This document shows, piece by piece, positions 13,901 to 26,754 of a stretch of DNA of 64,000 nt. This stretch comes from Mesaphorura yosii. Lineage: Eukaryota > Arthropoda > Collembola > Poduromorpha > Tullbergiidae. A program made the position numbers and the translations under genes. The notes under the pieces are model-generated. The model did no database searches. It saw nothing but the letters and a program-made list of their open reading frames with translations, and was not told where the DNA came from. Numbering within the stretch: the first letter of the stretch is position 1; each line of letters begins with the position of its first letter. The stretch lies in contig WIXG01000010.1 of assembly GCA_009869945.1 (NCBI GenBank), positions 62,001 through 126,000 on the forward strand, in the 5' to 3' direction.

Positions 13901-16306
13901 TATTGTGCCAGCTGAATGAAATCGCTGCTGTACCGCTGATCTGTCAACTCGACGCCGGTATTTGGCTGCCTCGACCTTTGATATACTACGGCATATGCTA
14001 TGCATGCCAGAAGTGAGGAAATCCCGTGCCGGAGCCGTAAATTCGAGAGCATTCCTTCCATTTTGCAAGTGCCAAGTGCCTGACAAATAATGATGACACT
14101 CAAAAACCAAAACTAAACCATCAAACCACGTTATTCTATATTTATTTATACTTATGCATAAAAATCCCATGATCTCAACACTTCACAATTTAACAAGCGC
14201 TCACGTACGAGCAATTCGAAAAAACGTCGGTAACATGGTCATTGTCATTGACTCACTCACTTGCTTGCGCATGCGGCTTGTATTTGCATCACTTGAACTT
14301 GAGACTGGAATCATGCATAAGGAAGAAAGGAGACTGACCTTTATACTTTGACCATATAAAGTCTTATGATTCTGCGGGCTGCGTGCTGCACGCACGTTGG
14401 CTAATTTTACCATCACGTTCAAATTACGTCCCGTACATCATGTTACTTGCTCGTACTTCTTCTGATTGAATGACATTCCAAAATAATTACGAAGCCAGAC
14501 TTCGCAATTCGCACCTTCTCTCTTCGGAGAGCAGACGGAGAGACAAACATCCGAAACGTCTGTCGCTTGTCGGCCCGGCCAGATCTACCATTCATGTTCC
14601 AATCCAGAATATCAGATTACTCACTCAGAGTTCCAAGTTTTAAGTCCAAATCTTTTCGGTTACGATTCTTGTGAAATGCTCTTACGCTAACGCTTACACT
14701 CACAACTCGGAAAAATGACTTGGCATTTTTGCGGTTGTGACGTGCATGCTTTCGCGTTGCATGACTAAGCACCCTAGCATTCACTGTACGCGGGCCTGAT
14801 CTGGAGTAAAAAATAGCACACGCAGTTGAGATGATGAGAAATTATTATGTCTATCCTCAAGATCATCGTGATCGTGCAAGTGCGGGTATGTGAGCAAGGA
14901 GCAAGAACCAAAACATTACATCATTACGTTCGTCTTGTGGGGCTTTTGTATAGCAGGTCATGCTGTTTGCTGTTTTTGTTGCACAGCGCAGCGGACTGCG
15001 TGAAGCATGGAGTGTCATAATCATGTCCATACTGCATAGTACATGGCCTACTTGATAATTGTGGGAACAAGAACATTGAATACGTTTCTCGTTGTAGTGG
15101 CCATAGTAAATACTAAGAATAGTAAGATTCTATTAATAACTAGATTCATCCTAGGGCGGCACGGCGCGGTGCAGCAGACGAACGGAGAGGAGGTGAGAAT
15201 GAATGATCCACTTAATTTAATAAAAGAAATGCAAATACAGTCATAAGATCGGCATGCGAATTTTGAGCCGTGATGTGATGTAGTTGTAGGTTGTAGGTGG
15301 ATGTCAGTTTAGTTCACTGTTGGCTATTAATAATCATTATTATGAGGCGGAGAGCAATTTTCGTATAATTGTCTTAGTCAGCACTTACGTATTACCACTG
15401 AATTGCCTGCAATTTTCCGCGAATTGCACTGACGTAAAAAGAATTTCATGCACACATGCCGCAATATAACACCTTACCAGAATTCTTTTCGTGTCTGAGG
15501 CTAATCCTTTACGCAGGGAGAAAATGATCTAATGCGTTAGGCAGGTGGAAAATACTTACGTTGTGTAAATATTTTCGTAGGCCAGCTTCTGGCCTCCATA
15601 CGTGCAGGTAATGGAAGCAATCCGGCCATGATCTCAGCTTATACTCACAGGATTAAGGCTAACCTCTGAGTCTTATGGTCATTAGATGAAATGGACTTCT
15701 TGAATTAGAGCAAGAACGCGTGAGATAACGAGTGGCCAAATTTTCTGTCCAAATTCCAGTCACAATCACAATAAATGAATGAAATGGCGAGCCAAGGCAC
15801 AAATTCTGTTGATCATTGCGACAATGAATTGGTAATTAAATCTTAAATGAATGACAGTTCAGCGGATGAACGGCATGAGAAAAAGATTTCCAGTGGATTA
15901 CATTTCAATTACATCTCCGCAAAATCAAATGATAACGTCAACACGTGGGCCTGAGCGCCTGAGCCTTCACTTTCCCACTCGCAAGAATTTGAGCCCGTGC
16001 CGGTGGTCGTGCCGTGTGGGTGACGCCGCTCGGTCTCGTCAGCGTGATTTCTAAAACGAGTTCACGGGGATTGGATGACATGGCTTGAATTGAATTAATT
16101 TTTCAGGACGAAACTTTGCTTTCAGTTTCAACAACTTGTAATCCCCTGCGTCGCGACTCTCGCTTGCTTTGCAAGGGGAAGAATTTTCTCCATGCAACTG
16201 CTGGCTGCAGCTTTCCAGTGCGTAGGACTGGCAAGTGGGACAAAAGCAGGACAGGAAAGAAAGTGCTCTGTGAAAGTATGTGCAGCGAAATGAGCAGAAC
16301 AGAGGC

Positions 16307-16315
16307 TATAAAAGG
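16307..16315 (+). promoter_or_regulatory. Possible TATA box without an assigned gene
   Basis: TATAAAAGG in a GC-richer context (GAGGCTATAAAAGGACCGCG) is a near-ideal TATA element. A TTCATA sequence lies about 30 bases downstream where an initiator would sit. No recognisable coding exon follows, so this is only a candidate promoter for an unknown transcript. Confidence 0.2.
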
Positions 16316-19300
16316 ACCGCGAAGACAAGCCGGAGGTTTTCATACTACGAAAGGAGCTTTGGCTTTGCTCTGTCTTCTCCTTCGGAGACAAACTCCGAAG
16401 TCGTAAGTCTCAAGTCGGGCCTCCACGAAATTTCATTCAAACGAGTCAACTCGGTAATTAATGTGGTCTATAATTAAATATTCATTTTTCCATTACAAAA
16501 GGAAAAGTGCATCGCTTGAGGCCAAAGCCAATTTTAATATTTAATGAGTTTTAATTCATTGCTGTGCCCTTCCGTGGTGTAATGTCAAAACATGTGACTT
16601 TGTAAATTCGTATCCTGGAGCATGAAGCAATCTGGTTAACTACCGTCACAGTCCCCGTCTCCTCGTCGTTTTAATTCAGCAGACGCAACAGGTGCATCAG
16701 CGTCAGCGGCAGGTGTTACGTAAACCATAAGCAGTCCCAGCACTTCAGTGACAGGATCAAAGTACTTGACTGGCACCCAACAGCAAGTGAAGCCAATAAG
16801 CAACAGGTGTTTTCTCTTTTTCTGAGAAAAAAATCTGCATGCGGTGACGGTTTTGTCCGCCGAGTCTAAAGGCCCACGAGGTAAGCCACCAATCCTTTCA
16901 ATCTTTTTTGCACAGATTTATTAGCACCTTAGAGAGTAACATGTTTGTAAGCGCCGTGCCGCCGATTTGTCACTTTCAAATAATTGAGGGCAAACAATCA
17001 GTTCCTGAAACAGACAGACCGCCACGATACAAACTCAAGCGTGTGGCCAAAGCCAAAGCCCCAGCAGACACAGATATCACATGTTGCATGATTGGAAATA
17101 GGTCGACGGGTGTTATGTTATATACTAGGACATATTAGGACCATTGTACCCGCGTGCTGTGGGTGCTTCAAACCGATGCTAGCTAAGATCGAGTACGTAA
17201 GCAGAAAATATTGGACGGGAATTCCATGCTGGGATCCAGGATCCAGAGTCCAGGTAGGATTTATAATATTTGTATGGATCTCAAATAAAAATGGATTTAT
17301 GACGGCGTTGCGACTGAAGAGCAATCAGACGTGTTTTGCAAGTTAATTAATCGGGGTGTGATCTCAATCCTGTCAATCCTGGTGGATTAGCGTCATTCAG
17401 ACACTCTGAAGACAGTCACTCACACCGTGAGGACATTGGCAACGTACGTACGCAATGATAAATGATTGATATTTCTCATAACCCACATCGAAAAGAATCT
17501 CGAAAGACGTTATTAAATATTTAAATCCGCAGTTCACCTGATCAATCACTCCACATTGCATCGTGAATGGGCTGCATTAATGTGTTCACTGTCGTAAAAG
17601 TCCACTGACCAAATGCGTGGTCGAAATCCGGGCTCTGGACTGAATTGAAGTGGAGTATAAAACGATACATAACAATAAGAACCAGCTGGTCACGTTGGGT
17701 GCAAGCCATGCAAGCTTCGAGCCGAAACTCAAACTAGGAAATGAAGTCAGAAAGTCATAAGTTCAAGTTTTTTGCGCTGCTGTTAGACGCGTTGGGCGTA
17801 GGCGATTCGCGTAGGAGCCTGATTCGAGATTAAAAAAAAATAAGCGACAGGATATTAATAGCCCACGTTGAGCATGGGAAACGTGGTTGAGTACGTTGTC
17901 CCGAGCGTGTGAAAATCACCGCATGATATGGCGAGTGCGTGGCCTGGCCAAGTCATATGCTCAACTCGACGTCGACCCGTCTTGGTCACGATCGCGATTT
18001 GCTTTGCAGCTGCAATACCTTTAAACTATTGCCAACGCGAATTTTATGTCTCATGACTTTTATTGGGACAAGATCGTAAAAGAATACGACAGAAACTGGA
18101 TGACCTTAGAACGCAAAGAAAAGAACAAGTTTCTTGCTCTCGTGCCTTGCGATGAGGAAAACTTGCTGTCGTTGTCGCCGTGGCGTGAGACTTGCTACAC
18201 AGCAGCAGCAGCCTTCTCCAATTATATCGTAAACTGCGAACTGCGTCGTGCAGTTACCTTGATTGCCGAGCTCAAGATAATCACACGAAACATAGGTCAA
18301 CGCTGACCGAACTTTTGGTCAATCCAATTTGTCATTGATGCATCCTTGATGACATTCTGCGAATCAAGTGACGTTGATGCAAATGTTTATGCCTGTGGTC
18401 TTGCATAGAATTGCAAAATCATCATGCTCAACTCAGATGAACTTGATCTGTCTGATTTGCGCCTATCACTGATGTCAAACTAGGATTAAACTATTCCTCA
18501 GCTCTTGACACGTTTGCACATGAAGGCGACTTTAGTGCTTTAGACAGAGTCGAGCCGAGATTTACAGTAATTCGTTGGTCTAGCGAGCGTTTGATAGTTT
18601 CGTGTGAACTTCTGTACCCAGTTCAAAGTTTGAAGCATTCTCATCAGTCGACCCATCTTAGAAAAGATTTATGTCGTTGTTATTGTTCAATGGTCATGGG
18701 TCATAAGGCCAATTCATAATTCTTAAAGCAGGCGCGGGCTTTGATCGTCCAGAATACTTTGCTAATGCTGTGAAATATTAATACTATCCATGTCAGGCAT
18801 GTCAGCGTAAATTACGTAAAAGTAGCACAAGACCAGAGCACACGGCTCGCTTGTCTTGTCAGGTTTAATCAAACTGGAGGAACACGAGACGTACAAATTA
18901 AAACTGTCAGAGCGCGACGTTTGCGTTTGCTTCCGCAAATTATATTCAATAATCTTCTTGTCTTTTCTAGCCTGACAATACACGAATCATGTTCTGAACT
19001 AAACAACGACTGCTGCTCCCTGGGTTCTTGGTCCCTCTTTATTGAGGTTATCCACACAAGTGAAAACGAATATCACAAACGCGAGTAGTTATTATTAAAT
19101 GCTCTAATTTCTGTAATCGACGCTGTCTTTTTCTAGTCGCAGTCCAAATCGAGTCGAGCTTGTTCAATTCCAGGAAGTTTTTCTTCCATAGACGACTTCC
19201 ATACTGCTATCGTACTAAACCGCGCACGGAAACGGGGAAGTAACCTCGTCTACTCTGTTCGCCAAGATTAGAGTAAATTCTGTAAATATTACGCACGTAC

Positions 19301-22300
19301 GACAAACGGGACCACACCACGCCGTGGAAATCCAGAATTTAATACGTGCGCACGGAACAAAAAAATTGGAATCGAATATAGACAACAATTAAGATCTTTG
19401 AACTCTGCGTCAGCGACAGTAAGTGGTCATGGTCTCCCAAGTGACAATGCAACGGAACAAAAAGTAACAAAGAGACAGGTTTACAACACTGTACTCCTAA
19501 ACAGTGAAGACAGGATCAGGAATGTGATGATTATGGCATGGCTAAAGTTGTCTTAGGCTCTGCTTTGCACTACGCTGTCGCTGTGGCCGTATAAGGAAGC
19601 AGGAAGAAGACCTGCTTCAGACCAGTTCAGCGCGCTGGGCGCTGACAAGTGCGCGTATAGTTTTAGTTTTTGTTCCTTAGAATCGAGTCATCGAGTGAGG
19701 CTCAAGTGCGCATTTGGAATCGGGAAATCGTAAAACCAAAACCTCAATTAATACGCAAGACGATCTATAATTACGGAGGTGGGTTACGGAAACAAAGGAC
19801 AAAGAGAGACAAAGAATTAAATGGGTTGGAATTTACTGGAACTCGAACCGCAGCCGTGAAGAATGTATGGCATGGCATAAATGCATAATTAGATGCTGAG
19901 ATCATGCAATGCAGAATATTGAATGCCAAAGCGTGTAATGACAGGTGACGAGTGGCTGGCTGCCTACAAAGTTCTTGGAATTACCACCAATGAATTAATA
20001 ACGACGAGAACTGTAGCACGGTAGCGGTAGTAAGCAATGACCGAATACGTGCGTAGTCCGTCCGTTTACGTTAGAATATTAGATCACTGGCCTGGCCAGC
20101 CAGGTGCTCCTTCAGTTCATGACATAGGGAATACGATACTATTACGTCGCCAGACGCGTTTAGCATTTTGAAGTCCAGACAGTTTTTTGGCGGTTTTACT
20201 ACCTGCGAACGAATACGAGCTGCCCCCACACATGACTGTAACCGTGGATTGAATGAGTGAGCAAAAATCACATGCATCGAAGTCCACAGCCAAATCAAGC
20301 CAGAAGCTAAATGATGAGTCAATGCATTAGGAAAGACTCAATTGTGCAAATAGTCAGGGTATTACACTACATGCATGCGAAATTTGTGCAGAAATCGTTC
20401 CTACGCGCTTACACCTAAGCTAGCAAGCATGTATGCTCATTGCACGCGTACACTGCACGACATATACATAGAAGAACCAGCAAAAGGTATAAAAACTGAA
20501 CTCGTTCCGTGTCTCGGCCTTTACTAACTCGAGTATTATTGTGGCGAGTCAGCCGACAGACGCTTACAAACTTGAGACGCGTAATCCGACGCTGTGATAC
20601 TCTGAAACAGTTTTACTCTTTGCATCCCAGTCCTTTCTTGATAATAGTGAGATTCAAGTTCAAGTTGATATTATTTTTACAACTTTACACTTTTGTCTTA
20701 CCCAGTGAATTTCGTCCATAATTCAGCGACTTTTCTCCGTCATAACAGCCAGAAGCCAAACCAAGCCTGAAAGCGCAGATCTCGTTTTGGAAGTCTCAAA
20801 GAAACTTTTCTACGTATCATTTACAAAGTAGAAACAGACGCAAACCTTCAGAAACACGTAAGTTTTCAACTCCTGACCCTCAGATTGTTTGTTGTTTCAT
20901 ATTTCGGTATTTCGACTTGGATTTTCATCATAAAGTGCACACACGGGTAAAATGTGCACAATAATTACACACCGTGTCCTCGTAACGTCATGCGAAATGT
21001 CATCGTAATTTTTGTCTCACATTTCATCTTTCTCTGCTCTGCAAACTAGTTCCTTCCAATCCCACCGCGTGAAATGAGACTTTCCATCTCGCGTCATATT
21101 GAGAATGTCGCACCTCGTGTTTCTTCTAAAGTAGAGAATTAGCACATGAGACATTATTTTGACACCTGTCGCGAAGTATGTAATCTTTATGATTATGGCA
21201 TAGGGCAAGTGGGCAATGGGCAAAGTAATGTCGTGCGCGTGGCCCAATTCTTATATTTGTGCAACGCCGGTAAAAACCTAGAGTATCATGAAACTGAAAG
21301 CTGAAACTCAAACTGGGCTTAAGTATAGGCTTCAGTCAGCGTTTTTCGACTAAATTCGGCTAAGTAGCTAATTATGGGACAACTTCATACGAATTTCCAT
21401 TTAATTCGAATCTTCGCATTATTGGATGCAGTGGCGAAACTTTTTAGCAGGCAATTCATTAAGTTAATTAGGCCGCCGATTCGATTTCGGTTTCCGCGTT
21501 GCGTCGTGAGCTACGTGCAACTTGTCAAAAGTGAAATTGACACTCAGTTTTAACCACTTCACTCGACTCGGGCGCACGTACGAGTCATCAAATTCGTTGT
21601 AGACTCATTGTGACATGACATAATTTCATCCGAGAACTATTCTCGCCTACGTAATTGAGTAACTGCACGCGTGCACTGAATACGACTTGAATCCACATCA
21701 CATCGAAGCTTGGTTTTGACTTGACTTTGGTTTGACGGTTTGGGGACGCGCATTTCCTGAAAAATCCCACTCGTGAAAACGAAGGACAAAATTGTCTGTT
21801 GTCTTCAGAGAATGTGTCAAATGAATTTGTCCTACATTTTGAGTAAAGTCAGATCAAATTTCCAAACCCGCAGCCACCCGCGCATCCTGAGCTAAATGTC
21901 AACATAATTTCGTGTAAAAATAGAAGCGTGTGGCTGGAATTTGTGTCAACTTCCAAAACCGCTTTGACAAAAAACCTGAGATTTAATTATAAAAAAATAA
22001 TTGAGAAAGATGAAGCAAACTTGTTCGAGATACAAGGAAGTTTGTTCTGGAATGTTAAGCACGCAGGAATTATGCAACATATGTCATCCATGTATATGTT
22101 ATTTACCGAGTTAATCATCAGCAGTCACGGGCCACGTGTGCAAGATAAGTTTCGCAGATACAAACGCCTGGGCACGAGAATCACGTATCATCAAGGTTGC
22201 GCATGCCCATGCAGACTGTCGTCATCCACCTAAAACAAGACGTGCGCCCCTTGCCTGCCTTGCCAAATTATTAGGCGGTCCAATTGAGACTGAGGAAAAG

Positions 22301-25055
22301 TGAGCCGAAAAGCGAAAGGGCTCGGCATACGATTGACTAACGAATAAATTCTATTTTTGCACGATTGGGTTTATTACGTAACCTTCCAGCTGCCCGGCCT
22401 GCTCAGCAGTCGGCTAATGAGGTTATTTGTCGCTACTTCTTATCTTTAGCCAGTTTTCCAGACGATTGGCTGCCTGAGTCAGCTGCCTTTATGAGACACT
22501 CATTCATACAAGTGCCGTTTTCAACCGACCACGTCTCCGACTCTCCTACTTTCATGTCTGAGCGAAGAGCGAGACTTGACATTGGCGAGGCAGGGCAGGA
22601 ACACGCTTATCAGCTGTGATAATTCGAAGGAGAGACAGTCGAGTCAAATGCACACTTGCACTTTCCTTTGAATGGTTTAGCCTTTTACTCGTTTGCGCTT
22701 CTAAACCGCATTTCTTGTCTTTGTCTCGTTGAAAGTTGAAAACGTCAAGCGCATGCTCGAAATGGCAATAGTAAACGCAAAACACGCTGAGTCAGACAAG
22801 TATAAACAATTTATAGCCTCTTACATCGTAAATTTCAACCGGTACCTGATACAGTGGCAAGACAAAGCCAGCCGAGTGCATCGCAGTACCGGTATAAAGC
22901 ACATGCTCCAAACTGCCCTCGAATTTTTACTGCCGAGCATGGCTTTGCACTCTAAGCAGCCGATTTTACCCGTGCGGTTGTCAACCTTTGGTCACACTGG
23001 ATCATGATTCAGCAAATAAAGTAGCGTCGACTAGATTTTAAACCGCATTGCACAAAGGAAATTTCAAGATAGACATGCATTCTGCATACATGCACGACAT
23101 TACTCAAGTAAAGAAAAATGCACTGAATGTTGCAGCTACTGCGTTCTTATCAGTTAACTTACTGGAGAATTGAACTTTGGCTTCTGTAACAAGAAATGAC
23201 AGTGGAAGCATTGATGTACGAGTCTTATTTATTTTAAAATGAAATTGAAATTATCAGGCACTAAAATTAAGAGCGCATGACCGAAGTTCATCGCAAGTAT
23301 GCTTTCTTTGCCACTGATTTCACTTTCCATACGCCCATTCCATTAAAAAAGATAGTATAGTTTGATTGTTTTTTAAACTTGAACTTTCTGAAACTCCTAC
23401 GCACCCATCAATTATTATGCATAATTTATGGTTGTCTTGAAAGTCCATACCCGTTTCCAGTACTTGACCATTCGAAATTAGGGATCAGGAAAGCCAGCCT
23501 TAACTTTGCTATTTTTGGGTGACCACTGACGTTAATGATCTATTATTTATGAATGTGCAGATTGAATTTCGATGAACTGAACTTGAGCTCAAAATTAATT
23601 AGCCTGCATTGAATTTTAGCCATTGTGCTCCTTTTCAGCCTGTCGCCCGTCAAACAACAAAGAAAGTTTCAAAGAATGATTCAATTGCTAGTTTTTCTCG
23701 TCGTGGTTATTCGCTTCAAACTAACTGCTGATCTTGCACGTCTGAATTTTTGTTATTGTGCTGAGAAAAATATGGAATTACATAACAGAAATAGCAGGTT
23801 AGAACGGGAAAGATTACGGCTTATCACGAAAATAAAAAGCAGAATAATAGCTCATAAAAATGAGAGATGCACAATTTTTTGCTCTTATTTTGACGAGACT
23901 GATCCCTAGACGCTAATTCGTCCTATCGCTGTTCTGTTCCTCGTGTCACTTTTCTCACCCCAGAAAAGGTCAGCCCATGTCCCATATACTCAAAAGACAA
24001 GCTACGCACATTCAACACTTGTTTTACTAATCAGCATATTTACCATTGCCATTTGCGATTTTTTCACTTGCTAAAATTAAAGATGATTGCGACGAGGAGT
24101 GGAGTACATGCCTCCATCTCGTCATCCACATCTTTTACACCACAGGAATTCATGATTGCTGCGACCATTTCGGTGACTTAACAGTTGAATAACAAAATTA
24201 TAAATCAAGCATGCTGCCCGTACACTTATCTATCTGACTTTTAGACGATTCACGTGTGCACCGGCTGGCATATTCAGGATTGGCCAATAAAAACTCTTAT
24301 TGAATACCTAGCAATAGCAATTTGAGGATACCTCAGCTGATAACAGGAAACGTAGAAAAAGCCAAGAAATATGTTTTGCTAATGTAGGTAAGGATTTTCC
24401 AGAGTTAGGCGCACGTTCTAGATTTAAAACGCAATACGGGCAGCGCGTTATGTCAAGAATTTTACATGACATGCGTGCTAGGATGCTCAAGTTACACGGA
24501 TGGCTTATTAGCATCATCTGCTCAAGATTAAGATGACGAGAGGCAAGGGTATCAAATTCAGTTCAGTCCTGCTTAATGAGCCAACCGATCTTGAACTCCA
24601 GTCAGTCAAAATAGAACCTCGATCGTGACAGTGACAGGCAGCTGTAGGCTGATTCTGATTGTAAAGTTGAATTAGACTGCTTGACGTAGGAAAGTGACCG
24701 GAACATGATCAGCGCACAAGAATTCCTTTCTTGAGACTGCAATCTGTCTCCTGTCTCTACGAACTTTCCATTGAACTTGAAATCTGGTCTCAAGACCGAT
24801 CATCGCTGACGCAAATCGAAGAAATCGTGCTTGGCAAGAGGTCATAAAAGCAAAGTGCCAAGCACAGAGAGTAACTTGATGTACAAACGCGAAACGCAGT
24901 TTGACATGCCTGACGAGACGGTTATGGTCACTGTGATAATTGTGCACACTTGCAACAAGTCGAAATCGAACTCGAAACATTACAGCAACAAAGCTGCAAA
25001 GCGTGAAATTGGTGGAATTCTTACGATAAAAGTTACCTTGTGCTTCTTTTACAGA

Positions 25056-25567
25056 ATGGATCTTAAAGTGATTAGCATTCTTGCCCTTGTCGTCGTGATC
25101 GGTTCCTTCATGAACCTGCACACAGTCGAGTCCAGACCTTCATACAACGCTCTACCACTCTACCACAACAGATTGGACACGGAAAGAAGATCACAGAATG
25201 AGTGTGAAAATTCGGTAAGTGCAGAATGATAAAACGACAAAATGAGAATGCAACATTTCTTCTTTCTCCTTTCTCCTGCCTTAGGGGCAAAGTGAAACTT
25301 TCTCCGCGTTCGCGTCATAAAATCTCTGCCTGAAGGCGCAAATTAATCACACTGACTTCTCATTACAATTCGTATTTGTATTTGCAGCCTGAAGTCCGTG
25401 AAGTCTGTCAACGTTGTGCCAAGGCCATCAAATCCCGCTACGTGTACCCGATGTGCTGTGAGAGGAAGGAGAATACGAGAGAATGGTGTGACAAGTTTCT
25501 AAATTTTGGCCTCTCCTCGTCGAGTAGCAGTAGTAGCGGAGGCAGCAGTAGTGTCTCTGTGGACTAA
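25056..25567 (+). CDS. Small secreted six-cysteine peptide, unknown family
   Basis: Two coding exons, 25056-25214 and 25388-25567, encode 112 residues. The ATG sits one base after a TTTTACAG acceptor, so there is also a 5' UTR intron. Residues 1-26 are a clear signal peptide ending near VES|RPSY. The mature part has six cysteines spaced C-x9-C-x2-C-x12-CC-x9-C, including SRYVYPMCCERK and REWCDKFLNFG, followed by a serine/glycine tail of about 20 residues. The first cysteine is on exon 1 and the other five on exon 2. The size, signal peptide and compact Cys pattern suggest a secreted peptide hormone or a defence or structural peptide. I do not recognise the family: it is not trissin, neuroparsin or insulin-like by Cys spacing. 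There is no dibasic-flanked amidation site. The adjacent CC pair and NFG element are the features to search with. Confidence 0.8.
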
Positions 25568-26754
25568 TTAATAATTTATAATTATCATTATGTTGAAATA
25601 CTATAGTACTATCATTATTATTTCAGTGTGTTCTCCAAATAGACATATGACTATATATTTTGTACGTACACAATACAATAAGCTACGAAATGTGAAGAAG
25701 ACATTTATGCTAAGTTAGGTTTAAGGCTCCAGGCGTAGGAATTAACTAAGACGAAGGCGCACATGTGACTTGAATTGATGATGGCACAATGCAAGGCGAA
25801 GGCGAAGAATTCTACCTCATCATCCTCGTCCCAATCGCACGATCAGTTAACATCTATTCAGCTGCTCCAGAAAGACTTCCTGGACTGCGTTCCAGTTTCA
25901 TTCACCGATGCATTGTCCAAGAAAAGAAAAGCGAATGCAACAGCAACCCTGTCCATAGCCAAAAGAAGAAACACATGAGACTTGATCGACAAACTTAAAT
26001 ATTTAATCTTAATTTACTCCTGCAACGTGTACGACTTCTCTCTCGATAGTGCAAACCACTTTTATTTATGAATTTCACATTTTTTATTTTTTTGTTTTAG
26101 TATTGAGTACTTAAAATAAAGTCCGTAACAGTTTTGCATTCCATTTTGTAAGATAAATAAAATGTCCACACACTTTCTCCTAAGAGAAATTGTTAAATCA
26201 TTTTAAGCTAGGATTTAGTGTTCGTATTCATGTCAGCGTGAGTCGGTGCGTGGGTGCTGAATGCTGCTTTGAATGCAGAAAGCGAATGAGATGACGCATG
26301 ATCGAGTGTATTGTAATTAAGTTACTGATGAGAAGGCCATGTTCCCTATTTATTTCACCTTCACCAAGAATTGTGTGAATAAATTTTTTAGAAATTTTAA
26401 CTGCAATGAAATACAGTCGTTTGGATTTCCTGTGATTTATTGAGAAATGTGTGCGAGTACTGAAGCGATCTGAAGAGCTGGTGTACACTGTCATGAGGAT
26501 TGGGCTGGGTTCAAGTGGCTATCAAAAATTGAACGCTGTTTAATTTAGCACCGAGTGCTTAGCTAATTGCAATAAATTGTCCACTCGACTGTTATCTTTG
26601 CTTTTACTGAGCAAATTAACAACTTGCCGCAAAAAGCATTGATCAACAAAATCAGACTGTGTGGATTCCCTACTTTTCAGACTTCATCATTGTTTCGTGC
26701 TCACACTTCATAATTATTTCACGTTTCACCTGAATCTTGATCGACCTGGGCTCA
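25568..26754. other. Intergenic, peptide gene 3' UTR and GH130 upstream region
   Basis: AT-rich sequence with no supported exon. It probably contains the 3' UTR of the secreted peptide gene, with AATAAA-like signals such as the one near 26116, and the promoter of the GH130 gene. The plus-strand frame at 25775-25978 is rich in Ser and Lys and shows no recognisable similarity. Confidence 0.5.

Larger units (their letters stand above)
7160..25055. other. 18-kb gene-poor region
   Basis: Both strands were read through the open frames and I found no exon with recognisable similarity or splice-consistent continuation. The first few hundred bases are presumably the promoter and 5' UTR of the CREB3-type gene, and the last few hundred the promoter and 5' UTR intron of the secreted peptide gene. 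A partial direct duplication lies at 10769-10937 and a textbook TATA box at 16307. The region could be intergenic, a large intron of a gene with tiny exons, or the site of non-coding transcripts; sequence alone does not decide. Confidence 0.5.

Noticed and set aside
19840-19865. Minus-strand tRNA B-box-like sequence (GGTTCGAGTTCC)
   Set aside because: The T-arm stem does not pair well and no A box lies at the right distance.
25775-25978. Ser/Lys-rich frame after the secreted peptide gene
   Set aside because: Probably 3' UTR; no signal peptide, similarity or splice evidence.
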